From positions 1 through 28,756 of the forward strand of contig AJFK01000476.1 of the NCBI GenBank assembly GCA_000467715.1: a stretch of DNA of 28,756 bases. Direction: 5' to 3'. Position 1 is the first letter of the stretch. Each line of letters opens with the position of its first letter. The notes beneath the pieces were generated by a model. The model had not been told where the DNA came from and ran no database searches. It saw only the letters and a program-made list of their open reading frames with translations. A program made the position numbers and the translations under genes. The stretch comes from Hysterium pulicare CBS 123377. Lineage: Eukaryota > Ascomycota > Dothideomycetes > Hysteriales > Hysteriaceae. Shown here piece by piece: positions 1-10,600 of the stretch.

Positions 1-339
1 TTTAGGGCCTTCCAGCCTTCTAGATTTCAATAGTAAAGGGCTAAGGCATATCCAATTTTCACATCTCTAGGGTAATTGAGCTTGAAGTTCACCGGTTCCT
101 TCAAAATCTGCACGAAGTTCAAGGTTTTCTTCTCTTTTGATTGTTTGAGATTCGGAATTTGAGTTTGGGGTAGTGAGGCTTAGTCAGCTGCAGAATATCC
201 CTGCCCAGAATTTTGTGTTCGCGACCAGCTTCATGATTCGACACGAGGCGCATTTTCGACCATGTACTCCCCACGAATCGGGTGACCAGTACATGTTTTT
301 TATGGCGATAGTCTTGTGTTCTCTCAAGTGTCATAGGAA
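1..339. other. Left-edge intergenic region, upstream of MTF1-like gene
   Basis: No convincing coding sequence is present; the short open frames on both strands have neither recognisable motifs nor coding-like composition. The last 200 bases include pyrimidine-rich stretches (near 125-140) of the kind common in fungal promoters, so this is probably the promoter and 5' leader of the gene starting at 340. No clear TATA box or tRNA was seen. Confidence 0.5.
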
Positions 340-2345
340 ATGTCACGTCTGCTAAGCCCAGTCGAGTCCCTCCTCAACCTACGGGCAAAACCCATCAACA
401 CACGACAATGGTCGCAAGTTCGGCGGATAAAGGTTAAAGGGTTGCCTCCAGGCCGATTCCAGGAATCCCTCCAACCATCCGAGAACTATCCTGTGACTTA
501 TACTCTGGCCAAAAAGGCTCAGCCAATCTTAAGCCCTACTCCTGGCAACAGTCAAAGGTTGCACTTCCGAACACAGATTGTAAGTCCTGCTCTCTGTGGT
601 ATGTGCAATTCTTCGAGTCTTTCAATGTGTCGAATCGTTATCTGACCTTTGATTCTCTCGTAGATGATGTCCTTGCGTACATCCGTCCATCCTTAGAGCA
701 ACATAAAGGTTGCGACATCCTCGATATAAATCCAGGCGTAGGCTTGTGGTCCTCAAAACTTCATGACTTCCTACAACCACGCAGCCATATAATGTTAGAA
801 TCGCAACCGGAAGCCTACGCAGAATACTTGGACCCTTTGGTGAAAAAGGAGGGTTCGAATTACAAACTTGTATCAGGGGACATCACTCGCTACTCAACTT
901 TCGAAGACATTGTGAAGGACGGGCATTTCCCTCATCAGACACGTCTTGGTCCTGATGATGCACGGATAAACGAGCTCAATAAAACTCTGCTTGTTACTGG
1001 ATCACTTATCTTCGACCCTGTCATGGCCGGATTCGGGTTCTCATCGTTATTTAGGCAACTATTGGCAAGATTTACAAACGCATCGTGGGCTCAAGATTTG
1101 TTTCACGCGTATGGCCAGGCACGCATGCTCTTTTGGGCCAATAATGAAGAGATGGAAGCTATAGTTCCACGCACTTTAGCACAAAGGAAGAGATTCTCAG
1201 TGGCTGTGCAAAAGGTTAACAGCGTGACGGAAGTGGCTTCAGCGTCACGCAAAGCACGGCACGCAGGAAGAAAAAACACCGGTAGAGATTTCCGATACGA
1301 CATCGAAAGCAGCGCAAAAGTAATAGCTAGCGCAAAGCAGGCAGGGCTTGAACTCTCCGCCCATCGACGGGATTTCATATATGATCTTGCCAATTATGCT
1401 TTGGAGAAGACTGCTGGCACAGGTGATTTGGGTGTCGAGGGGTCGCTGGAGTGGGTAGAAGCTGCAGAACGCAAAGGCTTGGATACGGCAGGGCTCTTGC
1501 CCGAGTCAGTTAGAAATTTCATTACTCTGGAAGAAGCAGTGAAGAAAGACCCAAATTTACTAGGTCAACCGCCCGAGCAACCGGCGAAGAGGGGGAAAGG
1601 GAAAGCACAAGTCAGCGCTCTCCAAAGACAGATGAATCAGGACCGTGCAACTCGCAACCTATACTCCAGGAATCGCGCCAAACGTGCCGGTCTTGTCGAC
1701 CTAGCCGAGGAGCTGTACCAAATAGAATGCGCTCTCGCTGGCATTACGGATGAAGCAGAGCGGCGGGAATTTCAAGAGAAGATGGATAAATTGCTCAACG
1801 AATACGAATCAGGAAAAAGAGCGCTTACACAACAACAGCAAAGCAGTTCAGATTATGAACTGGACGATCGCTTAGCCTTAAGGTCACCATGCACACATAT
1901 TGCATGGGACAAAAGACCATTCGAGCCTTTACTCATACAAGAGGATGAGGTATGGCCAAATGGCAGAGTATCTTTTGTCGATATTGTACCGAAACCCGTC
2001 CCAAACGGCCAATCGAGCACGTATCTAGAGTATTTCCAGGACCTTCTGATACCCCTCTGGGACAACGTCAATTCTCCTGTTCCCGAAGCTCTAGAGGTTG
2101 TTGCGCCTGGTGCAAGCGAGCTTGTTGAAAAGGCTCCGGCATTACGTGATCCTGCTAAAGGAGGGCGTCCGGACCTAAACCAACTGCGAGTCAAGATGTT
2201 GACCATAGAGATGCTGGATGAGCTTTGCCAGGCCTACCTAGACTGGCCTTTCCGTCCACCTGAGTCGCACAGTCCGAGGTACTTCCAAGCAGGGATGCAT
2301 GGAATTGCAACTCAGGGCGATGAAAAGTATGTCCATGAATTATAA
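340..2345 (+). CDS. MTF1: Mitochondrial transcription factor 1-like protein (mtTFB/Mtf1, rRNA adenine dimethylase fold)
   Basis: Two exons, 340-598 and 664-2345, give 646 residues. The 65-nt intron 599-663 starts GTATGT, has a CTGAC branch-like site and ends GTAG; a donor-like GTAAGT at 580 would break the frame, so 599 is preferred. The joined protein reads IVSPALCDDVLAYIRPSL and then motif I DILDINPGVGLWSSKL, followed by HIMLESQPEAYAEYL. This is the class I methyltransferase fold of the KsgA/Dim1-derived mtTFB family. Known members act in the mitochondrial matrix with the phage-type RNA polymerase (Rpo41) in promoter melting; methylation activity is dispensable in yeast Mtf1. The Arg-rich start (MSRLLSPVESLLNLRAK) fits mitochondrial import. 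Yeast Mtf1 is about 340 residues, so this protein is nearly twice that length: a Lys/Arg-rich middle (about residues 220-260 and 380-420) and a long C-terminal part have no assigned role. It converges on the bL31m gene. Confidence 0.82.
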
Positions 2346-2535
2346 GGACATGTTCGTGTTTGGCTACCTATGTAAAGACTCCATAGTGTACAGTAACTGT
2401 ATATATGTACAACAAATTTCCTATTATACAGTGTAGTCTACATACCCCGAGCATTTAATAATCCAATATCCTCTTCACACTTTGTGCCACACCAAGTAAG
2501 AAAAGCTCGGCAACCTAGGACTCTGTTCGATCATT

Positions 2536-3128
2536 TTATTTCTTCCCGCTCTTGCCCTTCGCCGTACCTGCAACTCCCTCTTTCGAAGACTTTGCCGGGA
2601 TATTGTCATCCGGTTTCTTGCCATACCCACTAATCAAATCCATCAACATGTCTTCTTGTTGGTGTTTCGGTTGTCCATCCTCGGACTTAGCGCTCTATGA
2701 AATCAATTGTTAGTCTCCATTAATGAAACCACAAAAGTCTGCCATAGTATAGAACTCAAACACGTGAATGTAAAACCTACCTCATCGATTGCAGTCTCCG
2801 CGTCCCATCCCCTTCCAAACTTCGCCCTGAATGCCCTCAACTTGCCCGCCTCATCCTCCTCCACATTCATCAATTTCTGCGAACTAGGGTTCCACAGTGG
2901 TGTGTTTCTCTGGTCCTTCGTGCTCTTGTAGACTGGAACTGGCGAGGTGGTACGATGAAGGAAGGTCGAGCCATCCGAGAGCGTCACGAGCTGGGTGAAG
3001 GTGTAGGGCCGCTTGGGGCGGCGAAGGAGCGTCGCATGTCGGATTTGCTGACTATTTTGATATGTCTGGGGACGGATGGCGCGTCGGAGAAGACGTAAAA
3101 CTCCTGGTGATGGGATAGGGTTCGGCAT
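2536..3128 (-). CDS. MRPL36: Mitochondrial large-subunit ribosomal protein bL31m
   Basis: Two exons on the minus strand, 3128-2781 and 2694-2536, encode 168 residues. The 86-nt intron (2780-2695) starts GTAGGT and ends with AG at 2696-2695; using the AG two bases further on would give an immediate stop. The mature part contains FTQLVTLSDGSTFLHRTTSP followed by VYKSTKDQRNTPLWNP, which I recognise as the fungal mitochondrial L31 family (yeast Mrpl36, YmL36). The N-terminal 35 residues are basic and free of acidic residues (LRLLRRAIRPQTYQNSQQIR), as expected of a matrix presequence. The second exon encodes a hydrophilic Lys-rich tail ending KGKSGKK. The role is structural, in the large subunit of the mitochondrial ribosome. 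About 224 bases separate its start from that of the divergent flavin-reductase-like gene, so they may share a promoter. Confidence 0.82.
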
Positions 3129-3352
3129 TGTTGATGTAGTGTGGATGTGGAGGTTGCGGTTTAGAATCTGGGAACTTTTCTGGAGGCTTGAGGCGGAAGT
3201 TTCCGTGATCTTTCCTGGACTTCAACCAACGAACCGCAACCTTTCAGTTGGTACAACGACACCACATTGATTGTATTTGCAGGTGTTTTCATTCCAAAAA
3301 AATCCCCCTAGCTTAAACAATGGCTCTTGTTTAAGGCTTTAGCAACAGCTCA

Positions 3353-6068
3353 ATGGCTTCGCGGCCGCTGACTACTGGCCGGTTCTTCGCAACATTCTAT
3401 CGATGGAGCACGTTCACGCGTAAGGACTTTAATACCTTTTGCATAATCTGTCGAATAGTATGGAAGCTGATGAAACTGGATTATAGAAACCAATAGTCAC
3501 TGCCATCATCGCCCCCACCCACGCCAGACTGCCCTCTCCCAACTATATCGATCCCAAGGTGGATCAAGATCACTTTTTGGGGGCCTCTTTCAACAGCCCG
3601 AAGAACAAAAGGCAATTGAGAAAGAGCAGAGTCAAAACCAAGAAGAGCATGTCCAATTGCAACCAGGATCCATTCAACAAGGAGGACCGGGTTTGGATAA
3701 GCACGACGGATCGGAGCCATCTACAGCTAATAGCATTGAGAGTACCGATAATACACCAGGATCACAGTCAACTAAGGCGGCAGAAGTTGACAATGTTGCA
3801 ACTGATGAAGCGTCTCTGTCTGATAGCATGCGCCGCCTGATGCGACATGTCGCTCATCCTACAGTTATAATCACCGCTGGATATCGACAGCCCGACTCAT
3901 CTTCCGTAGACCATCAAGCCATGACTGTATCTTCATTCAACACTCTTACCCTCAGTCCTGACCCCATAATAACCTTCAACATTCGAACTCCTTCCCGGAC
4001 TTTGGAGACTATAAAGGGTGCTAACGGTCACTTTCAGCTTCACGTACCTAGAGATAGCCAAGAATCTGCTTTTATCGCTGATGCATTCACTCATGGCAAT
4101 GCTCAAGCCGGATTCGACTCATTGAAGGCAAACGGTGTTAACGTAGAGTATCGGCAAGACTCGTCTGGCTCTGAAATCTCATTGCTTGCGCATAAGGATA
4201 TGCTTGCAGTCTTATCCTGTGAACTTGTGAAAGATCAGATGATTCAGGTGGGAGATCACGTCATAGTTGTCGCCAAGGTGGCCCGGATCGATACGCACCG
4301 CGGTTTCCGTGGTCGTTATGCACTGCTGTACATGGACCGAAAGTATAGAAGACACCCGAAAGTCTTTTTTGCTCCTCCACCGAATTCAGCGTCGTCAAAA
4401 CACGGCACAGAAAATCAAGAATGCTCAGATACTAAAGTCTCTGCACATATCAACGTTGGCGATGTTGCGGTTTTCAAGTACTACGATTTACCAGTCTTTC
4501 CAGGAGAGCAATCAAGGCACTATTTGAGAGATGTTATCAAGGATTCTGCTTTGAGCAATCCAAACGTCTTTACAAAAAGACCGCACGAGGCCGCAAAAGC
4601 GATTTTTCAGCGCCACGATATACCATCGTCGGCACTGGGAATCAATGTACAACAGGTACTCTACAATCTCGCCGTAGCTCGAGGTCTAGTTATGCATCAG
4701 GAATGGGAGATGCCCAAGGACTGGGAGGGCAAAGACGTTCCGGAGCTTCCAGAGTATTGGGGGAACTTATCCGAGACCCACATTCCTCACATAGCGGCAC
4801 GTGCAGAACAGCTGATTAAGAAACGTCCAGATGCCCTAAAGCTTGGTTATCAGAAGTTCCTTGCGCTATGCGATGTTCATCCTTTCTCGCATGGTCTCCT
4901 GGCTCAAGACATATTACATTTTCTCAGAAAATCGGGAGTCGCAGGAACATCACCTGTCGAAACACCAGATACCCAAAACACCTCTTTCACAATTGAAAGG
5001 GCCGAAATGGTAGAAAACCGTGCGATTCAAGTTTTACAAGCGTTATCCAATGTGAACGTGGGGCCAGGTTTGCTTGGAAAGAGGGTTAATATTCCAGACG
5101 CAGAACGGCACGTCCGTCGTGTGTATTCTGCCTTACTGGTTAAAGCTTTCCCAGAAAGATACGACCCGAACCGCTTCGATTTCCATGGCAAGATCTCACA
5201 GACTCAGACGAATGAGATCATGGAACGCATCTTCAGTTTCATTTTAGAAGATCCCGAGCGAAACTTGAGGATGAGCTCTGCCATGTTACTCATTTCCGTA
5301 AAAGTGCATCCCCTGACCGATATCGACACTGGAATTCTAGAGGAAAAATTAAGATACGCTTACAGGGACGGAAAGATCGAGGATCTATTGGTGGCCATAG
5401 AGGAGATCAAAAACCCCAAGCAACAGTTAAATGCTGACGAGATCGAAAGAGCTATGAACCGTATTCGGAGCCTCATGGAAGAGAACCCTTCTAAAGTGGC
5501 TGAGCTTCCTATAGAAGGTGTACTAAAGGAAATTGGAGTTGATCCTGCAGCTTACATGCCTTATCGGGGCCGAGTAGGGCTTGTGAAAGAAAATCCTTTC
5601 ATCCTAGGACTTCTCGCAGCAAACACGGCGAATGCAACTTCCCCTCTCTCGACTGCACAAAATCCAAACTCTGTGCAGTATATCGACCCTCAGGGCAATA
5701 CCAAGTCGACAAAATTCTCCATTAGTGAACTCTCGGACTGGCACGCTGATGCCGAGCGTGATCAACGCGCAGAGGAGTATCATCGTTTCATGACCGAAGA
5801 AGATGCTCCCTCGATTTCAGATGGACAACCGCAATCCTCACAAAGCGCAACATCGATTGAGCCGAGCTCTGCCATTAGAACGCAGTCGCTAATAAGGAAG
5901 CATGAAAGCACCAAGGGTCCATTTCGTGTCTTGGATTCGGACGATGAACCGGAATCCCTGCAAAGCGCAACATCGACTCGGCCGAGCTCGGCCATCAGAA
6001 GGCGGCCACTGATACTAAAGTACTCTCCTAAAGACAGGACGGAAAGCCAGCCTCCGGAGTCAAAATAG
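3353..6068 (+). CDS. Flavin-reductase-like (FMN-binding split barrel) domain protein, probably mitochondrial
   Basis: Exons 3353-3419 and 3487-6068 give 882 residues; the 67-nt intron starts GTAAGG and ends TATAG. The first exon adds MASRPLTTGRFFATFYRWST, and the next residues are also basic and aromatic (LYRSQGGSRSLFGGLFQ), which looks like a mitochondrial presequence. Residues about 133-315 match the flavin reductase-like family: MRRLMRHVAHPTVIITAGY, AMTVSSFNTLTLSPDPIITF, TPSRTLETIKGANGHFQLHV and the GDHVIVVAKVARI strand. Such domains bind FMN and in some enzymes pass electrons from NAD(P)H to free flavin; the substrate here is unknown. Residues about 340-740 are a mostly helical region (repeated EI/RIRSLMEE-type helices) without a family I can name. 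The extreme C-terminus contains two copies of a 40-residue unit. It could be a mitochondrial translation or assembly factor rather than an enzyme; that is inference. Confidence 0.75.
5821..6060 (+). repeat. In-frame 120-nt tandem duplication in the 3' end of the flavin-reductase-like gene
   Basis: Units 5821-5940 and 5941-6060 align with an exact offset of 120 bases. For example, CAAAGCGCAACATCGA occurs at 5841 and again at 5961, followed in both by CCGAGCTC(T/G)GCCAT. The encoded units share QSATSxxPSSAIR and a downstream Leu-Ile-x-Lys motif. The period is a multiple of three, so the frame is kept and the protein gains a second 40-residue Ser/Arg-rich segment. Confidence 0.8.
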
Positions 6069-6653
6069 GCCCGCATTGGGGCAGCTATATGCATGCATAA
6101 TATGAGCTATTGGGCAAGTGTGTGGGAGTTTGATAGGAGGGAGAGCAGAGTTGCGTTTGACCTGTAATTATCTTGTGTTGATATTAGATTGTACCATATC
6201 CAACGACGTCACTGCACTGAAGTTTTTGCTGTATGATACATGTTTGAAGCTGTATGGACGTGTCTACCAGGACTTCGAATGTGCGAATTATTCGATATAT
6301 CAAGTTCAACAGACGACTTCAGAGGAATCCTTTGTAAGTTGTAACTACCCGCCCCAATAACAGGGTTCATAACTCGTCGTTTCAAGAGGGTGAGTCTGCG
6401 CCTATCACCTGCTTTACCACTGGCCTACACAGTTGAATCAGACTCTGGGAAAGGCATGAAAGCAAGTTGCCATCCTTACGATTATTCAAAAGCCAGCTTA
6501 TAGAAGAGGATCTACCTAGACTTGTGCGGCTTTGGTATTCCGCAGTAGAACCATAATGATATCCATTGTGGAACGCCTCGCTATGCCAGACACCTTCGCT
6601 ATGCTGTCTCAAAAAGGAAATATATCAACGACTGATACCATCACTGAAGATTC
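6069..6653. other. Convergent intergenic region with a dispersed repeat copy
   Basis: This region lies between the stop codons of the flavin-reductase-like gene and MED11. Its first part (6069-6350) is A+T-richer and looks like 3' flank, without a coding signal. The second part (about 6360-6535) is related to a segment in the first intron of the NLR gene near 27.2 kb and is listed separately. No tRNA was seen. Confidence 0.5.
6360..6535 (+). repeat. Dispersed repeat, copy A
   Basis: By eye this stretch aligns with 27224-27352. The best-conserved core is GTGAGTCTGCGCCTA (exact in both copies), followed in both by a CTTTAC and a GCCTACA block, then AAGGC, AAAGCAAG, and at the right end CTAGACTTGT. 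Overall identity seems to be around 70 percent with several gaps, and copy A carries extra bases before the CTAGACTTGT end. No open frame or terminal inverted repeat is evident. It is probably a degenerate non-autonomous element (MITE- or SINE-like); the class is undetermined. Confidence 0.6.
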
Positions 6654-7298
6654 TCATCCATCGATCATACTCTCGTCCTCCCGTTCTTTCCCCTCCCCAA
6701 CCATCCCTTCCAAGATCTCCCTCACTCTCCCCAAAACCTCCCTCTGCATCCCATCCCCCACATCCCCAGCCCCAGCCCTCGAATTCAACCACCCAATATC
6801 CAGATTCCCCAGTCCAGAATTCTTCACATCAGCCTCACTGTCCTTTTCACCCGGTCCCTGCGCGCCACCAATTGGCGGTGCACCCGGAGGCGGTGGCCCA
6901 CCGCCCATAATCGCCGCCAAATCCGCAGCCGTAGGCTCCCGTCCTCTTTTCATAGGTAGCGCAGGTATAATGTTCGCAGCTTCGAGGGCTTGCGCTTGGG
7001 TTTGGAGGGAGACGGAGATGGAGTTTAAGAGGGTGAAGAAGGTTCGCGCGGAGGATTGGAATGTTTGCTTGTGGGTGGAGAGAGAGATCTTTTCGGGGGA
7101 GGACGTGTCGTCTGGGGAGGATCGAGGGGTGTTTGTTAGAGCGGAGATGGCTATGCCGGCGGCTTTTAGGACGAGGGGGATTTGGGTGTTTATGTTGCTT
7201 AGTTCTTGGATGCGTTCGGCGGGGGTCTTTTGTGAGCTGGAGCTTGGGGAGCTGGTGGAGCTCGTCTGCTCATTTTCGGGCTCAGTGGGATCTGCCAT
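6654..7298 (-). CDS. MED11: Mediator complex subunit 11
   Basis: A single exon encodes 214 residues. After a Ser/Thr-rich start, residues about 24-60 read TPAERIQELSNINTQIPLVL then KAAGIAISALTN, which is the conserved N-terminal helix of Med11. A second helical block follows (FQSSARTFFTLLNSISVSLQ and TQAQALEAANIIPALP). A Pro/Gly loop (GGGPPPPGAPPIGG) separates these from a C-terminal LDIGWLNSRAGAG and a final amphipathic helix, as in filamentous fungal Med11 proteins. Med11 with Med22 belongs to the Mediator head module and contacts TFIIH and RNA polymerase II during initiation. It starts 400 bases from the TAF5 start in divergent orientation. The long open frame on the opposite strand is a shadow with no family motifs. 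Confidence 0.82.
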   Translation of the reverse strand: MADPTEPENEQTSSTSSPSSSSQKTPAERIQELSNINTQIPLVLKAAGIAISALTNTPRSSPDDTSSPEKISLSTHKQTFQSSARTFFTLLNSISVSLQTQAQALEAANIIPALPMKRGREPTAADLAAIMGGGPPPPGAPPIGGAQGPGEKDSEADVKNSGLGNLDIGWLNSRAGAGDVGDGMQREVLGRVREILEGMVGEGKEREDESMIDG

Positions 7299-7698
7299 TG
7301 CTTATAGAGAGAATCGGGGCGATTTGTACCGCAATTGATATCTAGAGAGGTGGTTTCGTCGTGATGGTTGATGTTTTGGAAGCTTGTGAAAGAGCCTCAA
7401 CCCCGCGAACAAGGGTTCATTTTAGTGCGGCTTGGCGTGCAGCCTCAGGGCGAGTTTGGACTTCACCTTTCACCTCATCCAACATCCATTCACCTACGCC
7501 GAATGATACAACACCTACGAACGAACAAGCCATTACACTTATATTTTAGATCCTTCCAGAATCTATCATCCGCGCTTGGAATTGATCTACCAGCCTTCCG
7601 ACCGCGTTTCCATGGAGAACGCGACACATTCACCGCTTGTATCGAGGTGAAAGCGACCAAGACTATCCGTATAATACTGGGGAAAGGACACATTCACC
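7299..7698. promoter_or_regulatory. Bidirectional promoter region between MED11 and TAF5
   Basis: This 400-base spacer separates the start codons of two RNA polymerase II initiation genes transcribed away from each other. A TATA-like TATATTTTA lies at 7540-7548, about 150 bases before the TAF5 start codon. Open frames here lack coding character. Shared promoter use is inferred from geometry only. Confidence 0.5.
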
Positions 7699-10600
7699 AT
7701 GTCGGGGCCACCTCAGGGCCCTGGTGGCACGGGGTCAAGAAGTGTGAGCGTCAGTAATGGGCCTCCGAGTGCTGGACTGGGGCAGCAGCAGCAGCATCTG
7801 CCTCCTCAGCAGGCAAATGTGTCTACTGCGGCAGGCGCACAAGGTGCAAATCAGTCGCAACAAAATCTAAACCAGATTGTAGGTGAATTCATGTTCGCTT
7901 AGAGTATCTACTTTTTTTTGGTTCATTCACCGTTTGCGCTTTTCCCGCTTGGGTCTTGTGAATATGAAATCACCCCCACTTGCCATGGATCACCCGCCCT
8001 ATTCAGACGGAAGCGACAATAGCTTGGCCTTGCTATTATGTCCATTGTATCTCCAAATGATGCGCCAAAACTTAAACCACTCGATATCTAAACCACCGAC
8101 CCGCTTCTTACCTTGATATTCTGGTTAACCGCATACCGCCTTTTTCAACCGGCATCAGAGTTGAGCTCTGCCGCGACATTTTCATACGAAAATTAATCAA
8201 TCTCCTCGTTCTCCTCCTCGAAACGAAGCATCACTGTCTCAGATCCGGCGCGGCCTACAAATTACCGAGAAAGATACTACCTACGCCCTCTCGACAGCCA
8301 ACTATCACTACTTCAGATTAGACCACACCAGGAGAGCCGTCGAGAGAGGTATCGCCTTCAATTTCTACACAGCGCACGATTACCGCTCCAGATTTGGCCA
8401 CACCTAGGCATCTTACCAGAGAAAACATCTCCATCCGGATACATCCTCGAGCCAGGTCGTGTAGAGAAGGCCATGGCGCAGAGATACGCTCCTCCATACG
8501 TGCCCCCATACGTTCCCCGCGCGCCAAATGTCGCCCAGCAACCCGGGCCCGTATCAAACATTTTGGATCATGTACGTATTCCATCGGCGACCGGATGGCA
8601 AAATCAGGAAACCAACGTAGAGCGGATTATGCGTTTACCTTTTCAACCTTTTATTTGATCCTTGCTGTACAGTCGATTTGACTTTCGTTTGTCTTGCGTT
8701 GCTGCCATTTCTAGACCACAGCATTCGCTGACCACCAGGGTGCAGGTGCTGGAGTATCTCAACAAAAAGGGATACAACCGGACTGAGGCTATGCTTCGCA
8801 AAGAATCCGCACATCAAGATGCAGAGGGAAGGCCAATCGTTCAGCGCGTCGAGGATTCAGGTGGTGCGAAATATCGAATGGCATTTGGTTAGTAAACGGG
8901 TCTCATCGGACAACTAATGCGCCGATGCTTATTTCGACACTAGAGTTGTTCAGAACCTATACGGAAGATAACTTAGATCTCTACAAAGTAAGTCCGACCT
9001 TTCTTGCAATGTCCACTTCGTCTGACCGTGTTCTTAGCCAGAGCTTCGAAGGTTACTATGGCCGGTATTCGTTTACTCATACTTGGAAATCGTAAGGGAC
9101 TGCTACCAGAAAGAGTGTGATAGTTTCTTTGCACAATTCAAGGACATGTTCGTCCGCGAGCACGAAGACGATGTCCGAGCACTTGGTGCGATAAAGCTCC
9201 CACAACATTTACAAGACAGCCATGTGGCCAAAGTCTATCTGGAGAACAAATACCGCCTTACCATGAGCGTAATGGCATTCCAAAATCTAATTCAATTTCT
9301 AGAGTCAAAAGATCGAGAGGGTGGACCTGTCATAGTTTCGACAATAATGAGCCACATGAACATCATCACTCTCGATCGAGCAGCTCTGGGGAATGACAGA
9401 AGCATTGCGGCTATCCTAGCACGGACGGGGACTGTTGAAGATATGCCTGGAGAAGATGAAGGAATTCCCGGGCACAACGCCGGATCTGCCAACCTCGATC
9501 GCAATGCGCCGAATGTTCTTGCAAAATTATCGCTAGGGCCACTTCCGCAAGAACAAGATCTCCAAGAGGACGTGCGGGCGACGTTACAAGGAAAGGATGC
9601 GCAAAATCCTCCCAGACCTGGGCAATCTTCGCTCGTGGATGAATATGAGCAACGCATCAAACGCGAACCGACCGATGACGTGCCGACACGAGAATCAATA
9701 CCACTTCCACCATCACTTGCGCGCGACGTCGCTATGGAAGTACAGAAAGTTATCGAGCATCGGGATCGCTTCAAGATAACTGGGAGGACTGGAGGAGTTG
9801 GTCCTGGAATGAGTGTCACGATGTTTACCTTCCACAACACATTTGACAGGTAAGTCAATGGACTAAGTATTTACCGGTAATCTGGAGGGGCCATTGCTGA
9901 TTCTTCACACAGTATCAATTGTATCGATTTCTCGGGCGACAATAGTCTCGTCGCTGCCGGCATGGCAGAATCTTACATTCGTGTCTGGTCTCTCGAAGGC
10001 AAAGCCCTCCCCTCCGCACTCCCCGACAATCCTTTAAACCCTTCGCCGCCGTCCTCCTCACGCCGCCTAATCGGGCACTCCGGCCCCATCTACGCCGTCT
10101 CTTTCTCCCCATCCACCGCCAACAGCGATCCTAGCGGCCCCTCCACATCACCACAATACCTCCTCTCCTGCTCCGCAGACAAAACAATCCGTCTCTGGTC
10201 CCTCGAAACATGGACTTGCCTCGTCGCCTACCGCAGCCACGACAGCCCCGTCTGGGACGTGCAATGGGGTCCTCACGGTCACTACTTTCTCACAGGCTCC
10301 AACGATCGCACCGCTAGACTTTGGTCTACCGACCACATAGAACCTTTGAAGATGTACGTGGGTCATGACAACGATGTCGATTGCGTCGCTTTCCATCCAA
10401 ACAACCTCTACGTCTTCACCGGCTCCTGCGATCGAACAGTGAGGATGTGGCATATCTCAACCGGTAATGCATTGCGCATGTTCACGGGACATACGGGAAA
10501 TGTGACCGCGATAGCATGTTCGCCCGACGGCAAAACCCTCGCCAGCGCAGACGACGCAGGCTCTATCCTCCTCTGGGACCTCGACAAAGGTCGCCGGAAA

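Noticed and set aside
580-663. Donor-like GTAAGT at 580 as the MTF1 intron start
   Set aside because: Splicing from 579 to 664 shifts the frame; the GTATGT at 599 restores the conserved SPALCDDVLAYI sequence.
6385-6411. tRNA-like reading of repeat copy A on the minus strand (AGTGGTAAAGC and a GGTGA/TCACC hairpin)
   Set aside because: No acceptor stem or B box could be found, and copy B does not keep the hairpin.
6532-7338. Long plus-strand open frame (268 codons) across MED11
   Set aside because: It is antisense to a clear Med11 reading frame, has no domain, and is open only because of the base composition of MED11.
9292-9858. Minus-strand open frame of 188 codons within TAF5
   Set aside because: It is Ser/Arg-rich shadow sequence opposite the conserved TAF5 exon 4, with no motif.
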